A DNA stretch of 64,000 nt from Acorus gramineus (taxonomy: Eukaryota > Streptophyta > Magnoliopsida > Acorales > Acoraceae). Every line of letters starts with the position of its first letter. The stretch's first letter is position 1. The stretch lies in assembly GCA_030737835.1 (NCBI GenBank), contig CM060847.1, positions 16,282,656 through 16,346,655 of the forward strand. The letters run 5' to 3'. Below, in pieces: positions 13,401-25,800 of this stretch. The translations under genes were made by a program, and so were the position numbers. The notes below the pieces were generated by a model. That model searched no databases and was not told the DNA's origin. It worked only from the letters and a program-made list of their open reading frames with translations.

Positions 13401-13802
13401 AATTAAAATTCAGTTAAGAGAATTAAAATAATCCGAGTATATTCCATCTAGTTAACCCTAAAATAATAGTAGATGTGCAAATAAGTTCCTGAAAATAATT
13501 TAAAATTCACATAGATCTCTGACAATTACATTTTTGCCCCTCCTGACCTTTACAGGTATGTCTGTTGCTCCCCCGCACCCCCATCGCTCATATATTCCCT
13601 CCCCTCTCCCTAACCATTCTTCTTCCTTTGATTTTAATCATCCCCTCTCTCATTCAATCTCTCCCTCTCTACATCTTCATCTTCATTCTTTAGTACACCA
13701 ACAAATATATGATGTCTGAAATGGTAAGTTTTTTTTTTCTTATTTTGATGGTGTTTGACAAAATGCCTAAATGAAACTGATTTGTGTTTTTCAATCATCT
13801 AG

Positions 13803-14196
13803 CTCGCATAGCGCCACTGTTAGACTCTATCACACATGTCCGCCCACGGGAATGCGGATGTAAGAAGGGTGAATGCATAGTTCTCACATCTCGCCAAGAG
13901 CATAGCAAAGGACAGAGGTTTTATTGTTGTCCATTCAATATGGTGTGTTCTTATTTATTCATTTTAGTTAGATTAATTTTCATTTGAAACTATTAAATCT
14001 TTAACTGCTTTATTTTGTATTGCAGTCACCTCAGAATTGTAGATTTTTTGAATGGATTGACGAGCCTAGTCACTCCACAATTGATCTCAAATTTCAGCTA
14101 ATGGACATTGAGGCTACAGTTCAATTTATTGAAGAACATGCTGAAAATTATAATAGTGTTACTAGTTGTTATCATTTGCAAATCTATGTTTTATGA
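13803..14196 (+). CDS. GRF-type zinc-finger protein inside the MULE, incomplete 5' end
   Basis: Two joined exons, 13,803-13,942 and 14,026-14,196 (intron with GT at 13,943 and CAG at 14,023-14,025). The product has ECGCKKGECIVLTS, then GQRFYCCPF, then QNCRFFEWIDEP: the CxC...C...C plus FF-W layout of a zf-GRF domain, which binds single-stranded nucleic acid in other proteins. A short acidic tail and a stop at 14,194-14,196 follow. An upstream exon probably ends at ATGTCTGAAATG|GTAAG (13,713-13,724), but joining it to 13,803 puts exon 2 out of phase (a stop appears within three codons), so either the start lies elsewhere or this copy is damaged. It converges on the transposase and is carried between the same TIRs, so it travels as element cargo or as a second element protein. 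Confidence 0.68.
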
Positions 14197-14439
14197 TGGG
14201 TTTATTTGTCCAATGTTGATGTATAAATGATAAATTGATGTCAGATGTTAATCTATTTATTATACATGGTGATGAGATCAATTTCTATTCATCATTATGA
14301 GTTGCTGCTTGTTCTTTTGAACATTATGAACTGCTGCTTGCTCTTGATCATGGTGTTGAGACCAAGCTGCTGCTCTTGAGTAAATCAATGCTTATATTAG
14401 TTGTCTGAATACATGCCCAGAATCAAGTTTGGAGCACAT

Positions 14440-14625
14440 GAATGTATTTTTGCTTGAACTAAAGCACATTAATTCAAGCCTGTATATATTCATTCAAGCC
14501 TGAACTGTACTAAACAACAAACACATCAACACCTGTATGTATTAATTGAAGCTTGTATATATATTCATTCAAGTCTTAACATCAACACCTGTACATATTC
14601 ATTCAAGCCTATATACATCAATATG
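14440..14625. repeat. Degenerate minisatellite between the convergent MULE genes
   Basis: Several imperfect copies of CATTCAAGCCTGTATATATT and ACATCAACACCTGTA lie between the GRF gene and the transposase 3' end. It is noncoding and probably arose by slippage in the intergenic segment of the element. Confidence 0.6.
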
Positions 14626-14776
14626 AGCAGAACATCACATAATACATCTAACAACACAAAAAAAATAAAATTGACAATGTCTTTCATTTTCAGAAACACT
14701 ATGTGTTTTAGTCAAACATGCTTCACATAACATTGTTTTGCACTTTAAATCAAACATGACTTGTTCTGACATGAGA

Positions 14777-17721
14777 CTACTCTGTTTCAGAAATATCCCT
14801 TGGACCTTGTATAGCCTTGCCACCTCTCTTGGTTGGAATTTTTGGTCTCCCCCTTGTTGCTTTACAAATATTCCTCCTAGATGGCCTCACTCCTAAAGAT
14901 TTCCCTCTCCTACTTGTAGCTCCAACACTTAAACTGCTAGGTTTAATAAATGATATTAGCTTTCAATAGACAAATGTTAATTGATTGAATTTAAATAATT
15001 TTTACCTTGCTCCATGAATATTGATTGTTGCATTTCCCATAGTAGATTGGGCTTGGAATCCACCAATGCTAGCTTGACTTTGAATCTCTCCCACACTCAT
15101 ATTTATTCCAGGAGTCTGAGTACCCCCCATGCTTCTTGAAGTACCTCCCATGCTTCTTGGAGTACCCCCCATCCTGCTTCCTTCCCCATACTCTCTTTGT
15201 ATGAATTGTGCAGCCCTTTATATACACATGGAAAAAAAATTAAAACAGGAAAAGAGAAGAGATAATTTTTCATTGAAAAAAAAAACTATAGACAACATAC
15301 CTCCCGTGTCCTCTTGCAACAGTTCCACTGCCTTGGGAATCATTTGAAATTGGATTTGTACAAGTGGATATATGATGGCCGTATTCTCTACATCTTGTAC
15401 ACATATTCCTACGCTTGTTTTTCTCATTGGGATCACGAATTCTATTCCTTTTTGGTCTTCCTCTTGGTCTCACTGTTTTTGGGGGATAAACAATAAATGG
15501 CAGATCAACCTTCTCCCATTCCTCTCTGCTAGGCATAGGTCCCACTGCATAAGCATATGTCAATCTAAAATTTTTCAATGTAAAATATTCATGTACAAAA
15601 TCATATACATCTAATCCTCTCACTGTTGTAATAAAAGCAACAGCATGTACACATGGCAAACCTGAAACCTGCCAAACTCTACAAGTGCAGGTTTTCTCAT
15701 CCAGTCTAACAACACAAACAATCTTTGGTCCAACAACTTCAGTTTTCTGGTCATCACTCCTTCTCATAATGTAGTCACCAATACCCTTAACAAGATTTTG
15801 AACATACTTGAATGCCTTTGGAGCCAGCTTCCCTCTCCATTCTTTTCCTAAGCTTCGACGATGATTCATTCTCTACATAATCTTGTGTCTGATTGTGTCC
15901 ACCAACTCAACAATTGGTAACCCCCTAGCTTTATTAATCCAAGCATTGAAAGATTCTGAAATGTTATTCGTCAAGTAATTACACTTCGCTCCAATGCCAA
16001 ATTGTGACCGGCTCCATGAATGATCAATGACATCATCTAAATATGTTGCTGTTGAAGAGAAAGCCATCCTAATCTCTCTCAAATTATGCTTAAATGCTGT
16101 TATACTATATGAACTTGCGCAATTCCAAACTAACCTTTCAAAGAACTCCCCAGGAACTTCTTCTTAAAATTGCAATATAAATGTCTTAGACAAGTACGAT
16201 GTTCTACTCCTGGGAATACAATATGAATAGCAGATTGCAAGCCCTTGTCTTTATCAGACATGAAAGTCAAACCTTGTAAAGAACCTATTGCTTCATAGAG
16301 CATCTCCAAGAACCATCTCCAAGTATCTGCACTTTCTGACTCAACTACGGCGAATGCAAGTGGAAATAAACAATTATCTACATCTACAGTAGTGGCACTG
16401 AGCATGATACCCTTATACACCCCCTTCAGATGACATCCATCCAATCCAATGAAGGATCTATAGCCCTACAAGAATCCCATCCTACAAGCCCCAAGGCAAA
16501 CAAAGAAGCACATGAATGTATTATCCACATCTAGCTGGTATTCAACAACATTGTCAGGATTGGCCTTCAACAGCTCCTGCCTCAATTCAGGGATAAGTTT
16601 ATAGGACTCTGCAGGCTTTCCATGGATCAACTCCATAGCCTTTCCTCTTGCTCTCAACACTCTGGAATAAGGCAACTTGATGTTGTACTTATTCTGGATT
16701 TCAATCCTCAATTTTGATGGACCCAATTCAGGGGTTGTGTGAAGGATTGGTACAATTTTCTTTCTAGTCCAACTAGATGTGGCCATTTCATTCCCGACCT
16801 TGTTTATACTTGGGCACGTGTGATTTTCGTTAAAAGTCTTCACCTTAAAAGTGACCCCATCTTGTAAAATAGAACTATGGATGCGCCATGTACATTTTTC
16901 AACTCTACATTTAGTTGTCACCCGAAGTAGATCATTCTTAATATACTTCACAGCGAATTCATTGATAACACAGTGTTGTTTAAGTGCGTCTCTAAAATGA
17001 AACACACTGGGAAATCTAAAACCCACTATCATCTTGGGTTTTTCATTGTCAATTTCAATGAATTCACCTACACAAGCATCTGACGACACCTCACAGTTAC
17101 TATAGGAGCCACAATGTTGTTCTCCCACTTCTTCTAATGGATCCTGCTTTTGTTGATCCTCATTTTCTTCAACAATATGTTCATCAGAAACCCCATCACA
17201 ATCCCCATCCTCTGACTCAGAATCCTCCTCTAACTAAGAATCATCTTCCTTGTTGTTATCCAAATGTCGTTCTTCTTGTTCACCATACAACTCATCACGA
17301 ACCACAAGCTCTTCAATCCCACCATCTGCATCTACATTCAAATTCTCATTTTCATCTATTTGGCATGACACAACATATGTTGGGATGGGAGCTACAACAT
17401 CTTCTTTTCAACTACATACAAAGTGAACTTTTTGGTTCTGTCATTTTCTCTGAAAATTTCTAGAAGCCTTGCATCAGTAGTTACATCCACAAACTGTCTT
17501 GGAATGATGTTAGGCAACATATACATGAAGGTGACTTGTCGGGGGTTACTTGTCTTGGACCAAGCACCGATATCTTCCCACAGATCAATCAGAGCGATCT
17601 TATCTGCATCTAACAACTATGTGAATTGTCTGCCTTCAACATATTTATGACCGTTAGCAGAATTTACTTTTTTCCAATAACCATCATACACAAAAGTCAC
17701 CTTATATATGGTGTCATCCAT
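14777..17721 (-). pseudogene. MULE transposase (MuDR type), disabled
   Basis: Reading from ATG at 17,721 (MDDTIYKVTFVYDGYW), homology continues through a MuDR N-terminal DNA-binding region (16,466-17,128: FRDALKQHCV, then TTKCRVEKCTWRIH, then ENHTC), the MULE catalytic domain (16,130-16,465: GLDGCHLKG and FMSDKDKGL carry acidic residues of the DDE core), a SWIM zinc finger (CTCRVWQVSGLPCVHAVAF), a CCHC knuckle (CTRCREYGHHISTC), and a basic tail near 14,777-14,940 (RGRPKIPTKRGGKA). Lesions: in-frame TAG at about 17,617-17,619, frameshift near 17,392, in-frame TAG at 16,466-16,468, frameshift near 16,130, in-frame TAG at 15,870-15,872. With this many breaks it cannot encode an active enzyme; any mobility would need a helper in trans. 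Confidence 0.9.
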
Positions 17722-18226
17722 GATTCTGTATCCAAGAAGAACAAAAAATGAGAGTAATAACATTCAATGGCAAATAAAAAATCCCTAAATCAAAGATATG
17801 AAAAACCTAACAAATCAAATTAATGAAAATCCTAGATATCACAATCTGAAAACCCCAAGAATCACACATTGAAAACCCTAAAAATCACAATCTATTAGAA
17901 AACCCAAGAAATGAAGGACATTTGAAACCTAAAATCAAAATGAAAAAAACCTAAATGATAAACTCAAAACCTAATAACCCTAAAATTGATTTGAAGCTCA
18001 TCTGTGACTGATGGTTGCACTTTTGATTCGGATCGCCGATGATCTTCAATAGATTGGGCTTGGAGGAAATGAAGGTAGGGTTCACCGTCTACATAGAGGT
18101 GAAGAACGATGAAGAGAAAAAATGAAGCTAGGCTTGGAGAAACCTCTTCTACTTAGTATTAATGGCATAATAGTAATTGGCCAAGACTGGTTAATTTAAC
18201 CAACCATTGGGTTATCTAAACTGACA

Positions 18227-18340
18227 GAAGGACCATAATGGATTTACATTAAGTTTGTAAGGAGTTATTTAGATTTAGTAAAAATACAAGGACTAATACA
18301 TATATAAGCAAGTTTACAAGGAGTTATATGCATTTTTCCC
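18227..18340 (-). repeat. Right terminal inverted repeat of the MULE
   Basis: Reverse-complement partner of 13,287-13,400. The element's last bases are CATTTTTCCC, followed by the 9-bp target copy TTTATTTAA. Confidence 0.85.
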
Positions 18341-18349
18341 TTTATTTAA

Positions 18350-19640
18350 ATATATATTTATTTTTCATAATAATATTACTTTATTGGTGAGTATATAGTT
18401 TAAGAAAAATCAAAGCAGTTGAGAAACTGGGTGTAACGTTTTCATTTTCCGATGACATTATCCATGGAGTATTGATACACTCAATTTGTTTGTAGCTCAT
18501 ATGTATCGTGTTATCATGGAATATGGCTCTATCATAATATACAAATGTTAAAAAAATTAATTTTTTTTAAAGAAATTATACTATCGTATCTCGTATATAT
18601 TTCATTTTATATAACAAGTACAAAGGATGGGTGTATAAAAAAAAATGGTGTAAGCTGTGGACGGGGCTAGATGTTTCATTTTCCTTATCCATGTCATTCG
18701 ATCTCAGTTACATAGTTAATTTTCTAACCCCAATTTTAGTGTCACATGCTTCGTTAATGTCATGTACTCATATTAATGACGCATATGTCCCGTTAAATTT
18801 ATTTACGTTTTCTATACATGCATCTATGCAAATCACTAGAGAATATATGTTTTATTTTTTATAAAAGCATATATCAGATATACAATTTTTTTAAAAATCA
18901 AAATATACAGTAAATTGAAAATGGGTATGGAAAAGAACATTGTGTGTAACAACACTAATCTTCTTTTAGTGCTGATACACTTAGCAGTTAGTTTTACAAT
19001 CCATTTTGTAGCCCAATACACTATGATAACGTAGTATATAGTGTTATCAGTGCATAAAGTTCTAGCATAGTGTGTGGCAAAAATTTTTTTTTTATCATTT
19101 TTTCTACACGAAAAAAATATACTAATGTTTCTTAGTATAAACTTTATTTTATATAACAAAATTATGGTTGCAATTTGGCTTGGGTTCAACTCGAACCTGT
19201 TTTTATATGGGTTGAGTTGTAAAAATTGGGTTCATGTTAGTCAATTCGGGTTAGGTACGGGTTCGCATCATAGACAACCCGACCCACCCCGAACCCATAG
19301 TAGACACTTATATGAAATTCTAAATGGGTCATAGGCTATTGATACTTGATTCTTTACTCTAAATCTCTTCATTTATATCATAATATAATTTTTTTGGTGG
19401 ATTTAAATTGTTTTAATGGGTAATTAAAATTTATGAAATATGTGCATTTTTTTTTTGTTAAAAATTAGGTTTGAAAATCGTATTCCGTGGGTTGGTTCAA
19501 GTCACCACATGTTAGGTTTAAGTTAGAGTTGTCGGATTGGAATTCGAGTTGAGTAAGGTTAAAGTTGAATAACTTGCACTTCAGATTAGATCGGGTTGGG
19601 ATCAACCAAAAAAAAAAAAAAAAAACTGGTGTTAAGACTC
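18350..19640. other. AT-rich spacer with GGGTT-rich repeats
   Basis: No gene seen. Two segments (about 19,175-19,300 and 19,480-19,610) are rich in GGGTT, AACCCG and related words in both orientations. Similar material occurs in the eL41 intron (20,735-20,935). A poly(A) run lies at 19,609-19,625. Blocks near 18,460-18,560 and 18,960-19,060 belong to a dispersed repeat also seen at 12.9 and 61.5 kb. Confidence 0.5.
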
Positions 19641-19644
19641 TAAT

Positions 19645-19811
19645 TGGGCTGTACAGAGGCTGCACATGTCATAGAAGATCATGGGCTATCACACAGGCCA
19701 CCTAAACTCGGCCCGGCCCAATACGAAACCCTACCGCCTCAGTTTCGTTGAAATGACCAGAATGCCCCCTTCAAGATATTAGGGTTTCTCATCGCGAGCA
19801 CCATATATAAA
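19645..19811 (+). promoter_or_regulatory. eL41 promoter: site II motifs, telo-boxes, TATA
   Basis: Seen upstream of the eL41 start: site II-type TGGGCT at 19,645-19,650 and 19,682-19,687, GGCCCA at 19,715-19,720, telo-box AAACCCTA at 19,726-19,733, the same box in reverse (TAGGGTTT) at 19,780-19,787, and a TATA box ATATATAAA at 19,803-19,811, about 90 bases before the ATG. Telo-box plus site II is the known signature of plant ribosomal-protein genes and drives growth-linked expression. Confidence 0.8.
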
Positions 19812-19898
19812 CCAAGCGAGGGCCTTCACTCATCCTCACAGTGCGAATCGCCGAAGCTTGGAGACACCAAGAGAGAGAAAGAGAAGAGTTTCGACACG

Positions 19899-21251
19899 AT
19901 GAGGGCGAAGGTTAGTACTTCTTCGTTTGCTTCAGTTCGATCGGTTCTTCATGTATGATCGGTTCGATCGGTTCTTCATGTATTCTCAGATCTTCTGATT
20001 CTCGACTTGGTCGTTCTTGTTAGGTCTTTTTTTTTAGGGGGTTTGGAAAGAATGCATAAGATCGATTTGCTTACATCTTTGTTGAATCGATGGGATTTCT
20101 TTGTAGTTTTGTGTTCAAAGTTTGAGTTTTTGGTCTGTTTTGGTCCTCAGCGAAGTCCAATTGCAATCGATTTGGTTTTCAAAATGTTTATGTTTGTTTG
20201 TGACTATCATTTGTGTGCTGTTGTGAGGTTTTCAATATTCTGTTTCGGGTAATTTGGATGTGTAGGATTGTTTGGATGTTTTGTTATTATTAAGTTTGAA
20301 CTTCAAAGCAGATGAATTTGAATGTGACCCTTTTATATGGGAATGTTTATTGTTGATGTCTATTGTTTTTATGGAAAATTGAATTTTTTTTTGGAGTACA
20401 GTAGGATTAGATGAGTTTTTCATGCATTTGTTTCATTAGAGTTAGTTGAGCGCCACCTGCTCGTGGAGATTTTAGACTTGGTAGGTTATGTGGAAATTGT
20501 TATGGCTGATGAACTAAGATTCTAAGAAAATATACTATTTTTCTTCGTGTTTCTATCTCTGCATGTATACCTTGGTTGCAGCTGTGAATGTGTGTAACAG
20601 TATATTATTAGGAATTTGTTTGATATGGATTGCTCTGTATGACCTGACTGTTTTCTGGGACTTGTCAATGCATTGTATTTATGATTGGTTAATGCATTTC
20701 CTTTAGATGGTGATGATAGAAGTGTAACTTGGGCTGGTTAAACTGGACCCAACCCAACTTTTGGGCGGGTTCAGGTTAGGGTTTTTGGCCATTGGGTTCA
20801 ACCAGACCTGAATCCGAGCCAACCTGAACTCAGCCATTGATTTTATAAGAATTCATAACTTAATACATTCTACATTTACACACAACGAAAGGGTTGGACC
20901 TGACAAACCTGACCCCCAACCCAAACCCAAACTGAATTGGTGAAGAGTGTCACTATTTTCTGTTTGATATGGGTTGCTCTGTATGACCTGGTTGCTTTCT
21001 GTACTTGTCAATGCATCGTATTTGTGATTTTTTGGTTAATGCATTTCTTTTAGATGGTGATGAGTGTCACTATTTTCTGGTTATTGGCCATCTGTAAACT
21101 GGGTGAGTAGATATTTGACCACTGTATTTTTTTATGTTGAAAATAAAGGTGCATTTAACTTTAGAACTGTTTGAAATTGTAACAGTGGAAGAAGAAGCGC
21201 ATGAGGAGGCTCAAGAGGAAGCGCCGAAAGATGAGGCAGCGATCCAAGTAG
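19899..21251 (+). CDS. RPL41: 60S ribosomal protein eL41, 25 codons in two exons
   Basis: Exon 1 is 19,899-19,910 (four codons, MRAK), with GT at 19,911. Exon 2 is 21,186-21,251, after CAG, and starts WKKKRMRRLK and ends RKMRQRSK before TAG. The 25-residue product is almost all Lys/Arg and matches the universal eukaryotic eL41, the smallest ribosomal protein, a single helix at the inter-subunit bridge. Length and composition are exactly as expected. The intron (1,275 nt) makes up nearly the whole transcription unit. The purine-rich leader just before the ATG and the telo-box/site II promoter fit a ribosomal-protein gene. The short exons make this gene easy to miss. Confidence 0.96.
20620..21080 (+). 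repeat. Direct repeats within the eL41 intron
   Basis: A block of about 95 bases at 20,620-20,715 (GATATGGATTGCTCTGTATG through TTTAGATGGTGATGA) recurs at 20,967-21,063. In addition GAGTGTCACTATTTTCTG occurs at 20,944-20,961 and 21,062-21,079. The segment between the copies is GGGTT/AACCC-rich. It looks like local duplication around an inserted repeat. Confidence 0.8.
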
Positions 21252-21479
21252 TTCTGCGCTAGGGTGCCTCTATATGCCCTTCTCCATCATCAGCGGTTTT
21301 GGGTGTAGAACGTCTAAACCTTTTGCCCTCCTTTTTCCCCTTGTGTTTTTCCAGTACTAGGCTTTAGGAAAGACTCAGTTCTGCTTTGTAGTCCTTTATG
21401 TTTTGACTGAGGAGATAGTCCTCAAGTGAAATGTCTTTTATTGTTGGAGCTTGCTTTTATAATGAATGTTTATTGGATG

Positions 21480-22838
21480 CTTCTTTAAACTTCTTTTATG
21501 TAATGTTTAAGTTCAATTTTGTGATTGCTTTTGATTAATGAGCTTGGTTATAATTCAAATTGAAGTTGATGTGATGTGTGTGGAAGCAAAAGAATTGAAT
21601 GACTAACAGGTATTCCTCCAGCTATACTTCTGATGACAACTAGTGATTGTCACTCAACTTGATAATGTTCAAATGTGTAAACGTCTAAGCCCTAAAACCC
21701 TTCTTTCACACACATTCGACCCAATCTGGTTCTCTCCTTGCCTGGTCGTTTGGAGCTTCTTCAATGACAAAAGGTGAGGGTTTTTCATTTGTCCCAACAT
21801 GATGGATGAAAATAAACAAAAACAACTAATTTGAAACCCTAAAAATGTGTTGATAAAAAAAAACAAATCATTCAAATATCATCGAAGAACATCTTACAAT
21901 GGATTGCCTTTCAGTCGTACGAGAAATCGTAGTTCACAAAAGTACAGTTTACTTCATCAATAAGTGTCTCCTTGGCATAAGAAATATAAGAAAAATGTTA
22001 CATAACTTGTTTTAGGTCAAGTTTTAGTTTTACTATTTTGTTCGGTGTCTTTTTGATGGCATTGTTGCACACATTTTTGTTTTTAATTTTGCGTGTAGTC
22101 TCATAAACGATGTATATAATTTTTTCAATTTCTATAGATTAATTTATATAATTCATTGAAATATATATTTTATTTTTATAAAATATTAAGCTTGAGGTTC
22201 ATGATTATAGCGAATTATAGATTGAACTGTAAACAAAACATAGTCTAAACATTATATACCCTAGAACAATCAGATCACGAAAACTACTTAAGTCTTTGAC
22301 GATACTGGAGTTTACATATATTTATGATAAACAATGTTTATACAAAGTACATTGTCATCACTACAATCAATTGAAACAACGAAAACCATAAATGAAAAAC
22401 TTTCATAAGAGATACACAAAGCAAAGTTTTTGAATTTCCAATTCGTTTGACAAAACTGATACAACCAAGCTAGACTGGATCCAATCAATAATTAGTACAA
22501 CCAAACCTGATGAGTCTCAGGCTTTTAAAACTACGAAATAAAATGCCTAAACACTTGAAAACAAAATTTCCACTGAGAAGATAAATAGAGTTTATGGTGA
22601 TCTACGTGATCTATTGTGATCAATATAATAACCAAATCTATCAAAATTTGTGTTGAATCCATGGCCGCTGAAACCTCTCTTCTTCATGCATCTGAATAAT
22701 CCAATCAAGCAGATTTGATGCGCATTTTTAAGTGGATTCATTTCACGGCGTGCTTAACCTCCAGCCTGACTAGGCATGCACAACTTAAACCAAAAGTACT
22801 TTCATCTGCTTCTGCTCTTTTTTTTTTCTATATCAGAT
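21480..22838. other. Spacer between eL41 and UTP17
   Basis: Holds the 3' end of the eL41 transcript and the 3' flank of UTP17 (minus strand). No gene, tRNA or clear transposon end was found. The segment 22,030-22,230 has the AT-rich character of the dispersed repeats elsewhere in the window. Confidence 0.5.
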
Positions 22839-25800
22839 TCACGCAGATGGTACTGAGTCTTGCGTGGCTGGTCTCTTTTCAAGCAATGATGCCAAAAATG
22901 CTGAGCACAGCTTCGTGAGCGGCGGAAGAACGTGTGATGGGCCACTGAAGATGGTCTCCCAAGGCCTCTCCGATGGGACATATGATGGTTGTGTGACTTG
23001 GATTTCCCTTGCAGTGATTTCAGGGAGCTCGCCATATATTGATGCATACCCGAACGGCTCTGCAAAAAACAAATGTGTGAGTAATTCATGTCAAAATAAT
23101 ATATAATAATTAGTTTTTTTCACATGATGCTTGTCAAAATTTTGCTAATATACAGCAATTACCAAACTAGTTTAATTTATACGTTCTAATCTGTCATGAA
23201 AAAAGTCCTTCATGATATTATTGATATTTAAGATAATTGTTAAGGGGAGTACTATTTTTTTTCTTATCACAAAAATGTTCTGATAAATATGTTAGGAGAG
23301 GCATCAAAAGTTGGATGATAATTGAAGAAATGGATCTGAAAAAATAGAAATCACCTGGCCCTTCAGAATGTACAAGATTCTCCCGTCGAATTTTTGATGT
23401 TTGATGGTCTTCGTTGCCATATGGATCGAATATGACATATTCATGGTCACAGTTTATGTAAACAAGCATCAAAGAACTCAAGTTCTCCTCCATTGTTTCC
23501 CCATCATGAAGGGATGGATCTTTTGAAAGAAATGAGAGACCACCCCCGCTCGCCTGAGTTTTAAGAAAGCAGGGCATGATCAGATATATAGTAGTTTCAA
23601 TCCTCTTTGAACTAATAGAGAACCAATATTGGAGATTCTTCATGCTGCATTTGCACTGGGCATACAGAAACAAAATATTTTTGATAGTATAGGTTTGACA
23701 AAAAAAATATTACCTTCTTTACAAACCAAGAGGCTACAGGAATTTGATCTTCCGCTTTAAATACCAGAATCACTCCATCCTGATCTTGAGGTGTAGCCTC
23801 ATTATTTGATTTGGTAATCAGTGACAGTACAGCAAAGTGAGAATTATCCACGGAACAGGTTACAGCTGCACAAACATGTGATTTGATTATAGTGTGCTTC
23901 ACAATCAAATCATAATTTTCAACACCTACAATATTTTTTTCTTTCAGAGAGATGATATGCCTACCTTCTACATAAAGCTTATATGACCAAGAAATTGAGA
24001 GTTTTGACAAGTTCCAAACTGAGAGTTGTGGCAGAGAGCCCCGGGATACCGATGCAAGATATTCCGACTTACCAATGAAAGAAAGATGTACAATTGGCTG
24101 CAAAAGAATGGGGGATTTTATGTATATGTCTGTCATCTAAATGAGATGCAACGCAGTAAAATTTAAATTGGAATAATTTCAAAGGATTACGTTGACGGTC
24201 TCTCCTATTACAGCTACAAGAATGTTTTTGTCTGGATCCCACAATGTAACAACAGTTTCCGCAGCAGCAGCTAGAACAGATCCATCAGCGGAAAACGCTG
24301 CTGCAGTCATAGGCTTTCCCCTGTGTTGTCAATTATGAAGCACAAGATTAGTGTGATTGCATTTCGAACTCATTTTATCGGATGTCATGATTTTCATTGT
24401 CATTATCCAAAATAATCTAGATCATAATGCTTGTTAGACATATATCAAATGAGAATATAATCTGGATGCTAGGATTCTTGTCACGCTTCGCCAGGACATT
24501 TGAGATACTCTGATAAATACTATTTCCTCACACACACTGACTATTTGTCTATTTCACTAAAGAAGGTTTCAATGGTTTCCCTGAGGCTGTACGCACTTGC
24601 ATGTTTTCTCAACTTAAAATTGGGAAAGGACATGTTCATTTTTTTATGTTTCTATGAGTTCATGAATATGTCAATGCATAGAAACTAAAACATACTTGTA
24701 AGAGCCAACAGACTGGCATTTCCAACCAGAATTTTGAAGCGTTTGGTCTTTCTGCTGATCAATGGAAGATGGACTACTCTGAACCCAAATCTGAAAAACA
24801 TAAAGACATTGCCTAATTAAAACCCGGTCATATAATATATCAATAAACCGTTGAAAGCATCTCGATTACCTTGAAGTCACCACCATAAGATGAACTTACA
24901 GCCATGCTGCGACTTGGATGGAACGCTAAAGCAGAAATCCCAGCATCACTAAAAATAAGACGGAAAACGATTTTTGAACAATTAAGGATTAAATAGGCTA
25001 ATGTATCCAAAAAATGAGTAGGTCTGGGGCTGCAACATAATGAACCAAAATATTAATTTTTTGGACAATCAATGAATTAACAGCATGAAATCATACATGA
25101 GAAATATGTGGATCTAGGTTTTATTGATGAACACATTTTTTACCAATACAAATTTTCTTCCAATGCAGACGGTACATAAAACCACCCAAAGACTATATTC
25201 CCATTATTTAAGTTCTATAATCATATCAGTAAGTGCACCTGTCAACCAACATATGTAATATCAATAACTTTGTCATTCAAAATATGACCAAGGCATCATG
25301 AAGAGACGGAATATTAAACATGGTAACTCCCATGTAATAAAAAATAAAGATTACTACTGATTTTCAAATTCATGTTTATTTATTTAAATTTTGGCACACA
25401 GAAAGGTAAGGATGAAGATTATTGAGGTAATGAAACAAATATGACTTTGAAATTGGATGTGTCAAATTGCAAGAGCACAAAAGTTTGATAATAAACATTC
25501 AACATTTATTTCTTTGAGTACCTGTGAGGTTCATAGATGACTGTGGACAAGCAGTACTCCCCACTACGAGATCCAGATGCCCAAAATTTTAAGGTCACAA
25601 GACCACCTATTTGCTCTTCAGGAAGCTTAACTTCAACAGTAGACATTGTGGAGCCATCCGATGAAAGAGCTACCAGAGTCACTACTACCTGTGGTTGTCG
25701 GATATTAGTGTTCAATCTCAACACAGACAACATAGCAACTGAGAACAAAACTAGGAGAACTATTACATGGTAAAATAACATATATATCCTAAATTCATCA

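Larger units (their letters stand above)
13287..18340. mobile_element. Mutator-like element (MULE), about 5.05 kb, autonomous type but broken
   Basis: Bounded by inverted repeats beginning GGGAAAAATGCATATAACTC (left 13,287, right 18,340 on the other strand), recognisable over about 115 bp. Flanks are TTTATTTAT (13,278-13,286) and TTTATTTAA (18,341-18,349), a near-perfect 9-bp target duplication. Inside are two convergent coding units: a minus-strand transposase relic and a plus-strand GRF zinc-finger gene. GGG-initial termini, a 9-bp duplication and a MULE-type transposase together define the superfamily. Divergence between the arms and several stops in the transposase indicate an old insertion. 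Confidence 0.88.

Noticed and set aside
22715-23106. Overlapping plus- and minus-strand frames
   Set aside because: Shadows of the last UTP17 exon; only the frame ending at 22,839 joins in phase with the preceding exon.
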